Assembly: GCA_947396885.1 (NCBI GenBank)
Contig: OX377202.1
Span: 6,944,001 to 7,008,000 of the forward strand
From: Heligmosomoides polygyrus polygyrus
Lineage: Eukaryota; Nematoda; Chromadorea; Rhabditida; Heligmosomidae
Length of the DNA stretch: 64,000 nucleotides
Reading direction: 5' to 3'
This document shows, in pieces, positions 30,511 to 40,449 of this stretch (the stretch's first letter is position 1; each line of letters starts with the position of its first letter). Below the pieces are notes generated by a model. The model saw only the letters and a program-made list of their open reading frames with translations, did not search any database and was not told the origin of the DNA. The position numbers were made by a program, and so were the translations under genes.

Positions 30511-31137
30511 GATCGCTAAAAACCATAGTTATGACAGCTTACAACGCCAGCCACTTGAGGCTTAAAGAGAATGACTTGAATCATTTCAATTGGGGAGAAG
30601 CATGACATCTGACCAAGATTGGTTATGAAGCTAATGGATTAAGCCGTGAAAGATGGCTGGAATTAGAAGAGAAGTCTGGTGAAATAGGAGGAGGCCAAAG
30701 TGCTTCTGAAAGGTTCGCCTGACGAAGTGCGGTGCCGTCGAAGGCTCGGCTGGTGATTTGTGGCGGGTAAAGAGCTCTGGGGCAGTAGCGGAGCAGCGGG
30801 GGACTTACTTGACGAGAGCGACCGTCCGTCCCTCTCGAGGGATCGATTCTCTCCGGCTGAAGGCCCTCATCGATCGGCCTCGGGCCGCTTCGCTTAGGAA
30901 GGTTTTCGTAGAGCGCTTGAATAGAGAAGCGTCTACGAGGGCATTCTACAGGTTGCCGGGTAAGCCTTAGCTCGATCGGGTTTCCTAAAGGGGATATTCC
31001 TTCCTGAGAAGAGGAAGGAGTCCTCTCTGGGGAGTGAGGAGAAGAAGCCCTTGTATTCCCTATCATTACCCTTCTCAGGCTGAAAACGCTGCCGATAGAG
31101 GGGCTTCCAGCCGCATGTGCAAAGGGTTAAAACACAT
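30511..31137. other. GC-rich stretch, unassigned
   Basis: Contains short frames on both strands (plus 30758-30970, minus 31066-30623) with no family I can name. Confidence 0.3.
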
Positions 31138-31424
31138 ATTGAAGAACCTGGTAGCGCAGTCGGAGCAGGCGCCGGCAGTCGCGTGCACCCGATTCCAGGT
31201 TTCTGGATCGAATCTTCCGCCCAAGCCAACCGTGCTTTCCATTACCTACCGGTACCAGACTTGCCTAGAAGGATAAGGCATAGGCTTGTCTATCTGATGG
31301 CCAGCGTAAGTCATAGTATAAGCCAAGTACGCATTCTGATTGCCTCCACGACATCAATAGAAGTAAAATGCGTAGCGCATTCCCAGAAAATGGTTTAAAA
31401 ATGCCGTCCTTCGTCACTTTTACT
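31138..31424 (+). repeat. SINE-A, diverged copy
   Basis: Head GGTAGCGCAGTCGGAGCAGG, altered B box GGATCGAATCTTCCGCCC, GGTACCAGACTTGCCTAGAA and a worn tail. Older than the copy at 28773-29067. Confidence 0.78.
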
Positions 31425-31484
31425 CTCCACCTTTTTAGCGACAAGTTTTAATGAGTTGTTGTGCAACAAAATTGTTAGTTAAAA

Positions 31485-31765
31485 TAAATAATAGGTCGTT
31501 GCATATGAAATGGCCGGTTTTGGCCGAAAACTTTGACAGGACATCACTTTGCTTGAAAGCAATTTTATTAATCGAAGCACCGTTACAATTAACATACTTT
31601 TTCCAACGCGACAATTGCTTAGGCATTCCACTGTTGGAACAATCAGAACTACGAGAATTAATGAAACATAGGAAGTCAGTCTCGACATCATCTTGGTTGC
31701 TGAATTTTTATTCTCCACACGGCGATCTATATTCTTGAAAAAAACGACGATAATCGATAGCAAAG
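31485..31765 (-). mobile_element. Mariner 3'-end fragment
   Basis: On the minus strand it encodes VECLSNCRVGKSMLIVTV and ends with a terminal repeat reading TAGGTCGTTGCATATGAAAT on the plus strand. Both match the 3' end of the mariner at 32466-33782 (MECLSYCRVGNGVVTV; inverted end with ATGAAATGGCC). Only about 280 bp of the element remains. Confidence 0.7.
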
Positions 31766-31948
31766 CAAACGACCTAATGAATAAACATCATTGCTTGACG
31801 ACAGAATTCCAACAGACACAACGAATGAATCGAGTATAAAATTGCATGCTTTAAACGGCAGCATGGCGCGTTTCCTCAGAGCCGCTTGTCATAAAATTTC
31901 TATTATTCTGCGCTTTTGTATTTATTTTTTTACAAAAAAAAACCAAAA
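31766..31948. other. No gene recognised
   Basis: AT-rich spacer. GCATGGCGCG at 31861 recalls the end of repeat family G. Confidence 0.3.
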
Positions 31949-32051
31949 AATAGCCAAATATACACTCAAATTGTCTCCACGACATGCCATAGAAGTAGAA
32001 TGCGCGTCGCATCCGAAAAGGGATTAAATAACGCCGTTCTTTACCCTTTAC
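31949..32051 (+). repeat. SINE-A 3' fragment
   Basis: ATAGCCAAATATACACTCAA, TCTCCACGACATGCCATAGA, GTAGAATGCGCGTCGCATCC and a TTTACCCTTTA tail. Confidence 0.75.
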
Positions 32052-32412
32052 TGAAGAACCAGGAGTGGTAATGACATAACGCCAGATGATGTCGTTACAC
32101 TGAACGCCAGCTCATTATGGATGCAAATTGTGAACGAAGACGTCACGTCATCTTCTGTCCAATTGCAGTTTCTTCTGATTAGAAGCAAACTAAACAAATG
32201 TTCATTGAGGACGTCTACTGTGCTAGAGAAATAATTCAACTACAACGCTCTCCAATTACCCGAACGTCGCCTACGTATTGCTCGATGAATGTGAAGAGAT
32301 CGGACGATTTCGAACTTCTCAATCGAGACCACAGACAAACCGACGCATTCGGGCTTACGAGCCGACCTATTGACACAATGAGACCCCTCCCCCTTGGTGC
32401 TAGGGGTTTTTG
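32052..32412. other. No gene recognised
   Basis: No exon supported. Confidence 0.35.
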
Positions 32413-32456
32413 AAGCGCCGCGTGTTTTGCTTCTATGGAACATTGCGGAGGTGATT
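32413..32456 (-). repeat. SINE-A 3' fragment, short
   Basis: AAGCGCCGCGTGTTTTGCTTCT then ATTGCGGAGGTGATTTGA is the minus-strand order of the SINE-A 3' block, split by its weak similarity. It abuts the possible left end of a mariner. Confidence 0.4.
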
Positions 32457-32465
32457 TGATAATAT

Positions 32466-33782
32466 TGGGTTGGAAACTATCTCCCCGCCAGTTTTTAAAT
32501 CTTTTTTTAAATTTTTCTGAATTTCACAAAAAGTCTTGCGTATAAAGTTACGTACGATTCGAAAGAGAATCATCTCTATAAGAAAGTACAGTAGAATGGC
32601 TTTTTTATTCTTCAAAACTTTCGGGCCAATAAAGTGGAACGGCAAAAATGGCCTTCCATCTCCGACAGCTGCTTCCCTATGAATATGCTTATATGAATGA
32701 AAAAGTGGACACAACGCCGCGGCTGCAGCTCGTGACATCAACGCTGCATTTTAGGAAGATTTCGCTAAAGAAAGCACAATTCTCCACTGGTTCGAAAGGT
32801 TTCGATCTGGAGATGGAAGTCTCGAAGATGAAGACCGAAGTAGGCCGCATCACTCCCTAACGACGACCAACTCAAAGCCATGGTGGAAGCGGATCAGCGT
32901 CAAACTGTGAGAGAGACAGCACAGCATTTTGATGTTGACGGCAGCACTATCAGTCGCTACTTCAATGCGTTCGGAAAAGTAAAGGAATTGGATGAATGGA
33001 TCCCGGACGAAGTGATCGCCGGCCAGATGCTGAAGCGCCACGACACCTGTGTTTCGTGAAGTCTGCGCAATTTGAAAGAGCCTTCTTTTAGGTACAGGAT
33101 CGAGATGTGCGACGAAAATGGATCCTTTATGAGAATCGTCATCGCTCTGCGCAGTGGCTGGACAAGAATGATGGTCCCAAGGTGATGCCGAAACCAAGTC
33201 TCCATCCAAAGAAGACCATGGTTACCGTGTGGTGGACAACGGCTAGTGTAGTCCATTATAAGTTCTTGAAGACTGGAGAGACCATTACAATGCAGAAGTG
33301 CTGTTCCAAGGTTGAGATGATTTAGGAGAAGTTGATTGAAAACAGCCGGCTCTGGTCAGTCGAAGAGACCCAGTCCTACTGCTTGACAACGCGCGTCCGC
33401 ACGTTTCAAAAATTGTTATTCTGAAACAAGATGAAATGGGACACGAAACTCTGCCACATCCAGCATATTCGTCAGATCAGTCCCCTACCGACTTTTATTT
33501 TTTATGCATTTTGATCGTCATGTGAAGGATAAAAAATTCAGCAACCAAGCTGATGTTGACCAATTCGGCAACCAAGATGATGTCGAAAATGACTTCTTAT
33601 ATTAATTAATTCTTGTAGATCTGATTTTTTACAAAGATGGAATGTCTAAGCTATTGTCGCGTTGGAAATGGTGTAGTAACTGTAATAGTGCTTACTCAGA
33701 TCAATAAGATTGTTTCCAAGCAAAGTTATGATCTGCAAAAGTTTTCAGTCAGAATCGGCCATTTCATATTAAACGACCTAAT
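32466..33782 (+). mobile_element. Mariner transposon, degenerate
   Basis: Many frames disrupted. The right end is clear: on the minus strand TTAGGTCGTTTAATATGAAA starts at 33782, and the fragment at 31485-31765 shares it. The left end TTGGGTTGGAAACTATC at 32466 is only loosely similar, so the 5' boundary is uncertain. A SINE-A fragment directly follows. Confidence 0.72.
32648..33690 (+). pseudogene. Mariner transposase, multiply broken
   Basis: Recognisable pieces in changing frames: FHLRQLLPYEY (start of the N-terminal domain), STGSKGFDLEMEV, then DDQLKAMVEADQRQTVRETA, GSTISRYFNAFGKVKEL and WIPDE (helix-turn-helix and linker), RRKWILYENRHRSAQWLD near the first catalytic position, LLDNARPH with the second Asp, and LPHPAYSSDQSPTDFYFL with the third. 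The first Asp (expected in GDEKW) has been lost. At least three frameshifts or stops are present. Confidence 0.8.
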
Positions 33783-33783
33783 A

Positions 33784-33847
33784 GAATGCGTGGCGCATCC
33801 GACAAAAGGATTGATTAACGCCGTTCTGTATCCTTTATACTTTATCC
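33784..33847 (+). repeat. SINE-A 3' fragment
   Basis: AGAATGCGTGGCGCATCCGA through CGCCGTTCTGTATCCTTTAT. It starts right at the mariner end. Confidence 0.7.
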
Positions 33848-33896
33848 ATTATATCGATAACTTAATCTGCACGGCTGCAGCTAAAAAGTGATACAG

Positions 33897-34189
33897 AATA
33901 AAAGGATAAAGAACAGTGTCACTCAGTCCTTTTTGGGATGCGCCAAGCATTCTACTTCTATGGGATGTTGTGGAAGTGGCTTGAATGCGTATTTGGCCAT
34001 ACAATGAATTGCGGTGGCCAGCCGATGAACAAGTCAGCGGTTTATCCTTTCCAGACAAGTGTGGTACCAATTCACCTACCTCGAATGGATGGAAGACTTG
34101 GTTAGCCTGGGCGGGAAATCCGAACCAGGAACCTGGTATCGGGTGCACGCGGCAGTCGCGCCTCCTCCGACTGCGCTACACGCGCCCAA
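33897..34189 (-). repeat. SINE-A, minus-strand copy
   Basis: Complete in reverse, from the AAAAGGATAAAG tail to CTCCGACTGCGCTACACGCG at the head end. It lacks one base in the GCGCCTCC region compared with other copies. Confidence 0.86.
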
Positions 34190-34709
34190 AAAGGGATACC
34201 AACGGTAAATTGTATAATAGATTGAATGCCCAAAAGAAAATGTAGGATGATACAATTTCATTTCGCCTCAAATACGGTTAGAAGTGGCAGTTCCGCCAAC
34301 GTTTTCGAGCTACGGTAACAGAATTGTGGACCAGACGGTGACCACGAAGACGAAGGCGAATTTCTGTTGATTCGTACGTGCTGTTTTTCGACGGCGTCCG
34401 CCATTTTTCGGGAGCGTTCATGTTATTGTCGTTTTCCCTGCGGACACCAGAAATGAGAGCAAATGAAGAGGCATGGATGGACTCGTCGTGACGCCACCAC
34501 ACTCATTCATATCTGAGTACGATCTCGTATCCTTAAGAAGCACCAATAAATAGACGGCGTGGAATTTCCACTCTGAAAACACCTGATCGGGTGCTTCAGA
34601 AGAGTATCATAGGCAGCATGCCGAAAGTGCATAGAAACTACGGATACTCGGTAATAGATCTAAGAGATCTAATTTCTATACTTAAAATTGAGCAAAAAAT
34701 CCGGTTTCT
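34190..34709. other. No gene recognised
   Basis: A 74-codon minus-strand frame (34502-34278) is Arg-rich and not assigned. Confidence 0.3.
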
Positions 34710-34900
34710 GGTCTGAAGAACACGATACTTGATGCATGGACCAATGTAGAAGAAACTGTTATTGACAACCTCATCAGTAGTATGCCCAATAGAATCTTCG
34801 ATGTTGTTTACAACAAATGTGATGTGACGAAGTATAATCTTACTTTGTCTGCAGCTACTTTTGTGATTAATCAGGTTTTTTTATGAAGTGGACCTATATT
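34710..34900 (+). mobile_element. Possible Tc1-like transposase C-terminal remnant
   Basis: Reads DAWTNVEETVIDNLISSMPN then RIFDVVYNKCDVTKY, which resembles the C-terminus of Tc1-like transposases (AW..I....I..LI.SMP.R...VI..KG). No ends were found. It may be a chance resemblance. Confidence 0.4.
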
Positions 34901-35055
34901 TTGCATCGGTTTCCATTTGCTAAATTTTCAATAAAAATTCGTGGTATCCTGCGCTGATAAGATAATCTGCTTAGAGTTCTTCTATAGAGGTTTTCGATAG
35001 TGAGAAATACTATGGTACCATCGTTGAGCCTCTGCAGCTGATTCTTCGTGTACTA

Positions 35056-36329
35056 TTAGGGTGTCCCATAATTTTCTGGGCTATCATACCATCTTTATTA
35101 AAAGTTATTACAACAGGATAATGATCAAGGGTAGTCAAATCATATATTTTCCATCTATGGCCACAACCTTTCTCCAACGATTGGGCAGAGAGTTGTTTGC
35201 ATTCTACCAGAACGAAGCTGGCCTGCTGCGATCCATTCGTCGATTGCGCACTGAACCTTTTGACGTTACGAGCATCGTTTGTTCATGGAAAAAGGAGCAA
35301 GACCTCTAAATGCAGCATAGCCACAAGGGCTGATATCTGGTAAATACGCAGGATGTGCCGCAATTTAGATAGACTCCTTTCCCACCGCCTCCTGCGTTCG
35401 TTTCGCTCGATGCGGTCGCGCATTATACATTAACACACGAATAGTAGCGAATCTCGGGTACTTCTCAAGCAGCTTACGCTTCGTGTCTAGCATATCTTCA
35501 ATGAACAAGTCTGCTGTAATCGCCTGCCCATCCGGCAAAAGCGAGTAGTGCAGGACTTCCCGACTCGTGAAACAAAATGAAAACAAAATCTTCTTCCCAT
35601 GTGGTGACGGCCTCGGAATTCGTTCTGGTCTTGTGTGCTTCAGAAGCCACTGGATCACCCGTGTGGTGTTATCGTACATGCACCACTTCTCGTCCTGTGC
35701 CACAATCGTGTTCAACCACGCAGTCGTTCTTGCGCGGTTGAGATTATTCTGACAGGTGACCACTCACTCTCACCTCTGAGACGGAGTCAGTGCATACGGG
35801 ATCCATCCTGGCAAGACTGCCCTTCCTCAGCTTGGTTTCGGGTAACGATGGACAGTGCCACGTGGAGTATTGATAGCCTTAGATATCGTCCTTACGCTTC
35901 TGGCAGGTTGCCTCCTGACTGCTGCAAGCACTCGCCGTTCATTCGGTCCGATCGCTCTTCCAGTATGCTTCTTGTCCGTAATGCTGTACATTCCCTTCCG
36001 GAAATGATTGAGCCAAGTTTCACACGTGAACTTGCTGCGCACGTCAGGACCTAACAAAGCAACGATACCTTTGTGAGCAGCGTACGCAGACTGTCCAGAA
36101 CGGAAGTGATGAAGAAGCAAGTCGCAATACGTCGATTTCTGCTCCATTTTTGAGAAATTGCCAAAGTGCGGGCAGCAGGCCGATAGAGGTAATCAATATC
36201 CTATTGCGAAACATATTCGAATCGCCTTCTTATGCCGAGAGAACACCCCGTTTGAATCTTGTATAAAGAAGTTATAACGCGCCAAACACTTATGGTTCAA
36301 ATAGCCCAGAAAATTATGGGACACCCTAA
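35056..36329 (-). mobile_element. Mariner-superfamily transposon with perfect 29-bp ends
   Basis: A 1274-bp element bounded by identical 29-bp inverted repeats (35056-35084 and 36301-36329) starting TTAGGGTGTCCCATAATTTT. TA dinucleotides at 35054-35055 and 36330-36331 form the target duplication. The perfect ends suggest relatively recent insertion, although the transposase is broken. Confidence 0.95.
35365..36147 (-). pseudogene. Mariner-like transposase, minus strand, broken
   Basis: The N-terminal half (36147-35827) starts MEQKSTYCDLLLHHFRSG and has a helix-turn-helix-like RTISKAINTPRGTVHR. A stop and frame change separate it from the second half (35763-35365), with the first catalytic Asp in VAQDEKWCMYD. 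At the second catalytic site the protein reads VLMYNARPHRAK, lacking the Asp that precedes NARPH in active enzymes. It stops before the third site; PAYLPDISPCGY can still be read downstream in another frame. It is inactive. Confidence 0.88.
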
Positions 36330-36637
36330 TAATTGAAAAATCGGTGAGGGGATAGACCTAAAATTTGGCACTGGGGTGCATTCTGTAGAAAGGTTTTTCC
36401 AACTTTAGCTTCTGTATATATCTGCTGTTCCAAAGGTTTTGCACTACCCGCTAGCTATTGCTTTTTTAAACCAAATTGTCGCAAGCGAATATTCAAATTT
36501 TGACGCAGTTCCGGCATACCATTTCTAAGATACAAATCATCAAAAGGCAAGGATTTGATATCTCAAGCATCACAAAAAGATACTTGAATTTTGCGGCTTC
36601 AGAAAACTTCCCACATATCTCAAAGCGTTGAAAACTA
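36330..36637. other. No gene recognised
   Basis: AT-rich spacer between two Tc1/mariner elements. Confidence 0.4.
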
Positions 36638-37357
36638 CAGGGTGCGTCGAAAGTTCTTGGACACATGTAATTGACAGTTCAAACGGCTGTTTTAAAGCAA
36701 ATCAGATGGTATTCATAAAATGTAATACTATTGACCAGCACATATAAAGAAGCGGTTAAATTTCGAAATGGCCTCCTTTAGCGCGAATACACGCCTTCAA
36801 TCGCTAGGAGAACGCATCCACAGCGGCACGCAGGGGTCTTCATCAATCTCTCCCCATGCTTTCTTCAGGGCTTTTTGAAGTGAAGCAGTGTTCGTGTGGG
36901 ATGTTGCATAGGCCTTGCTCTTCAATATGGACCAGGTGTGTAGCACATCAGATTGAGGTCCGGGCTGAGAGGGAGACCTCTTGGGCTGAGATGAAATCCG
37001 GAAAGTTGTTCAGGACAAAACTTCTGTACCACTTTGATCCTTATCATCGGGTGCAGATTCTTGATGATAAGTCCAGCCGCTTTTTTAAGGCGCAGATTCC
37101 CAACAAAGAATGTTTTTCTTCAGAATGCCCTCCAGATAGTTTTATAGTTACTTTTTCCTCGACAGTTTCTCCATTACAGTGCGCAAACCATCTGCATCAG
37201 CCATCTTGAACAAAAAAACATTCGGGCAAGAAAAGTTGGTATATGAGAGAGTAAGAGTAGGGCAACAATACCACATAAAAGTTTGGTTGAGCGAGGCGAT
37301 CATCCCGTATAATGAGCATGAAGCAAAAGAGTCCAAGAACTGTTGACGCACCCCGTG
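36638..37357 (-). mobile_element. Tc1/mariner-type element, internally deleted
   Basis: Ends are inverted repeats: left GGGTGCGTCGAAAGTTCTTG (36640 on), right, on the minus strand, GGGTGCGTCAACAGTTCTTG (37352 down), with TA on both sides (36636-36637, 37358-37359). The minus strand keeps broken transposase pieces: PDFISAQEVS followed by a degraded form of the WPPxSPDLNPLDY block (third catalytic Asp region), then KKAWGEIDEDPCVP. At 720 bp it lacks the N-terminal half, so it is a deletion derivative. Confidence 0.82.
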
Positions 37358-37839
37358 TATGACTTGTTCAATGTAAATCTACTAGACCTGGCAAACAAGT
37401 CACGGGCGAAAGAACATTAAAGAAGGCGGGAACATTCGCGACACAAAAAGCAGCGAATATTTTCGGAAGACTGAAGAAGTGAAGTGTGCACTCTACAGGA
37501 AATTGGCGCTGCCGCATATGGAAGTTCGATAATCATCGGAAGGATGTTAGAAAAAGTGTCTCTGGTCGCTCCACATAAAGACCGACATTATTCGGAAAAA
37601 AGGAACAAGAATCAATTGTCGCGCAATTCTTTTGTGCAAATCGCACTCAGCACTTGGCGGCTGCATTTCCACTGTATGGTCTGGTACGAGAATAGGGGAA
37701 TAGAAAAGTCATATTCAAAGAGGGTAAAGAAGCACAGCATAAAGAGCGTGAGTGCATGAAAAATCGATCCTGTGATTGATGACACATCGGGGTCATCAAC
37801 GATCACCATCGATGTGAGCAGGTCATGAAGACCAGAGCA
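37358..37839. other. No gene recognised
   Basis: No exon supported. Confidence 0.35.
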
Positions 37840-38380
37840 GAAGTGGTCAATGACGCTACCATTTCCCTTCTGAACGGAAGGCACAAGGCTCCAAAAGGTA
37901 TCAAATAAGCGCCGTGACCTCCATCCAGACTTCTTCTTGAAACTCCTGAACGAACGACACGACGCTGTTAAGGCCCCCGCAGACTTCTGCGGCGAGCGGC
38001 GGGCGAAATCGCTGAGCGGCGCCGCTCGGCGGCTTGACTCATCATCAGCGGGAGCGGTGACGGCGAGGTACTGTACTGTTTCTAGTCGGGACCGACTGGT
38101 GCTTAACAATAACGCGCCCCGATGACGATCGCGCGCCCGCATCGACCGTCTCCGCTCCGGATCCCGCCGCGAAAGGGCAGAGCGCAGAGCGCAGACAGAC
38201 AGACGCTGGAGCGGCGCCGCCTGGTGGAATGATTCACGTCATTCCCGCCAGCGACGCCGCCGGTGCCGCTGGGCGGCGAGCTCTGCGTCTCTGCCCTATG
38301 GTTAAGCATAGGGCAGCGGCGACGCCGCAAAAGTCTGCGGGGACCTTTAGGGTCCATCGAGCGAGGAAGCATTTTAGAAT
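37840..38380 (+). mobile_element. RTE-1-like 3' fragment interrupted by a MITE
   Basis: RRDLHPDFFLKLLNERHDAV before 37970 and RVHRARKHF after 38350 together match the RTE-1 block [20 protein letters not shown] followed by [10 protein letters not shown] at 24470-24545. The MITE at 37971-38346 lies between the two halves. Confidence 0.65.
37971..38346. repeat. GC-rich MITE with TTA target duplication (PIF/Harbinger-like)
   Basis: Left end AGGCCCCCGCAGACTTCTGC and right end, inverted, AGGTCCCCGCAGACTTTTGC are terminal inverted repeats. TTA precedes it (37968-37970) and follows it (38347-38349), the trinucleotide target of PIF/Harbinger elements. It is 376 bp, very GC-rich and non-coding. Confidence 0.78.
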
Positions 38381-38852
38381 CAGGGGCGTACGTAAATGAA
38401 ACTTGAAATTCCGTAAATCGTAAACCGTAGACCGTAAATCGTAGGAGTCACCTGACTTACAGTGCTGTATAACTAAATTTTCAAAAAGCTTTTCTGCTAA
38501 TGTTAATCTTAATCAGATGTGATTCAATCAATTTGAATCAATTTATTTGTCGTGCTATTTTTAGCTGAAGTTAAACAGTTTTCAACCAAACTATTTCCAT
38601 TTTTCATCATTTTGCTAGTCAAACATTTCTCAGGTTAAACTTTACACGTTTTAAGAACGTTGAAAAAACTAGAGATTCAAAAGCTTTATTTTAGCCTTGC
38701 ATGTGCACAAAAAAGCCTGCATCGCGTATAAATCTAGTTTTTAGCAGAAGCAACAGCTCTGTGAAAGAAGTTTCTGTAAAACTAAAAGTTCAAAATTCAT
38801 TTCACCAATGACCACTGCGGCGAAAACAGTCACCGTGTGTGTATGTACTTAC
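38381..38852. other. No gene recognised
   Basis: AT-rich; contains a short run of GTAAATCGTAAACCGTAGAC-type repeats at about 38411-38440. Confidence 0.4.
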
Positions 38853-39870
38853 TTACTCCCCATTAGCGCGTGCCAGGTTTGAGGGTGTCCTCGTAGCCAA
38901 CAATGTCGCTGTGGGTGCCATGGAGTGGCGATAGTCACGAACAAGGTTCTGCCATGCCAAACGATTTAGAGCCATTTCATGCCCGCGCTCTAAACACAAG
39001 CCTCGTTTGCTCAACTCGTCTTGTGTATGTTTTATCCACATCTTCCTGGGTGCAGCTCGCGGGGCTTTCCATTTACCTGGTCTGATTCTTCGCTGCAATT
39101 TGTTGGGTACTTGTTGAGCCGCCATTCGACTTACATGTCCAAACCATCTAAGCCTGTGTTTTCGGATTTCGGATTCCACAGTGGGCTGGTTGCAGCAAGA
39201 CTTACGGATATTGTTGTTTTTAATCCGATCACGAATTGAGTCACGAATCGTCTGAGGCAGTTAGTCCGTATGGAAGAGAAATAGCGGTGATTTCTCGAAG
39301 AATAACATTTGCCTCTGCACCAGTGTTTGCAAAGACAGCACTATCGTCAGCGAATATGAGGTCCGTAACGAATTGATTATCTCCAATCTGAACTCCTTGT
39401 CGTCCGCTTAACACCTTCCGCATAATTGCATCTACAAAGATATTGAACAGCAGCGGCGACAACACGCATCCTTGCCTTACACCAAATTGAATTGTAAACG
39501 CGTTTCACGTTTCTTCATGTACACAGACAACGCTGGAGCAGTTGGCGTAGGTCTTTTGTTGCAATCGTACAATTTACGTTCTGATTTCATTGCCCTCCAA
39601 AGAGCTGGCCAGTAGACGCTATCGATTGCTGCCCGGAAATCTATAAATACGACGACTATTCGCTTTCCACACCTTATGCGCACCTCCATTATCTGTTAAA
39701 GATCAAAAATCTGCTCGCAGCAGCCTCTTTCTTGACGGAAGCCTGCCTGTTTCTACCTTGCGGTACATTCACTTTGTTTCTGTAGCCTTGCTTGAACTAT
39801 TCTTGTAAACACCTTTCGCATTATAAAAAGCAGGCTTATTCCGCGATAGTTTTTGCAGCCACAGCCGTCT
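38853..39870 (-). mobile_element. Non-LTR retrotransposon fragment, RT region
   Basis: Reading downward: VVVFIDFRAAIDSVYWPALW (motif A), MLSPLLFNIFVDAIMRKV (motif B end), LIFADDSAVFANTGAEAN (motif C), and KHRLRWFGHVSRMAAQQVPN with RGHEMALNRLAWQNLVRDYR near the C-terminus. Frames change at least twice. The 3' end is a short GTAA tandem (GAGTAAGTAAGTAC, reverse of 38845-38858). This is a different family from the RTE elements elsewhere in the window. Confidence 0.85.
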
Positions 39871-40449
39871 CCTTTTTATAGTAGTTTGTGTGTGTAGTAA
39901 TCCAACAAACATACTGACCCCTACAACGGGATTGCCCCATGCGTACTAAGTGAACGCATGGCGCAATCTCTTCGTGTGACTAACTGAAAGACCTCCACTC
40001 TTCTGCATTCTGAAGCAAGTCCTAAAACATTCCCATAGCAGACGGATAAGAGAGTTTTGACCGCTAAAACAGTATGACCATACCTCTTGGACATCGTTTG
40101 TAGCTGCTTTAAAATGGGAAGGTTAACGCGTAACTTCCTGGAGGCATCTTCAGTTTGATTCCATAGACGAGACAGTCTTAATTTAGAAGGTGTCTAGTTT
40201 GATTTAGAAGTAATCCCGCTTCGGCCGTGAGTAGGAGCAATGCTGCTTAAGTTAAAACAGGTTAAGTTTAGGTTTGCAGAAGTCCATTTTCAAGGTCATA
40301 TTCAATGCCTAATGAGAAGGTACCAAACAATAACCACAGCGCGATATTCGAATTTAGAAGAATTCTATTAATTGTTGAGATATTGCAACGAAGACGTTCC
40401 TCAAATTAATTCAGACAATCAAATTAAAACGTGCTCGCAAGTTCTGAAC
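39871..40449. other. Mostly unassigned; fragment of repeat G
   Basis: GGGATTGCCCCATGCG and GCATGGCGCAATCTCTTC (39930-39981) resemble the ends of repeat family G brought close together. The rest is AT-rich and non-coding. Confidence 0.35.
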
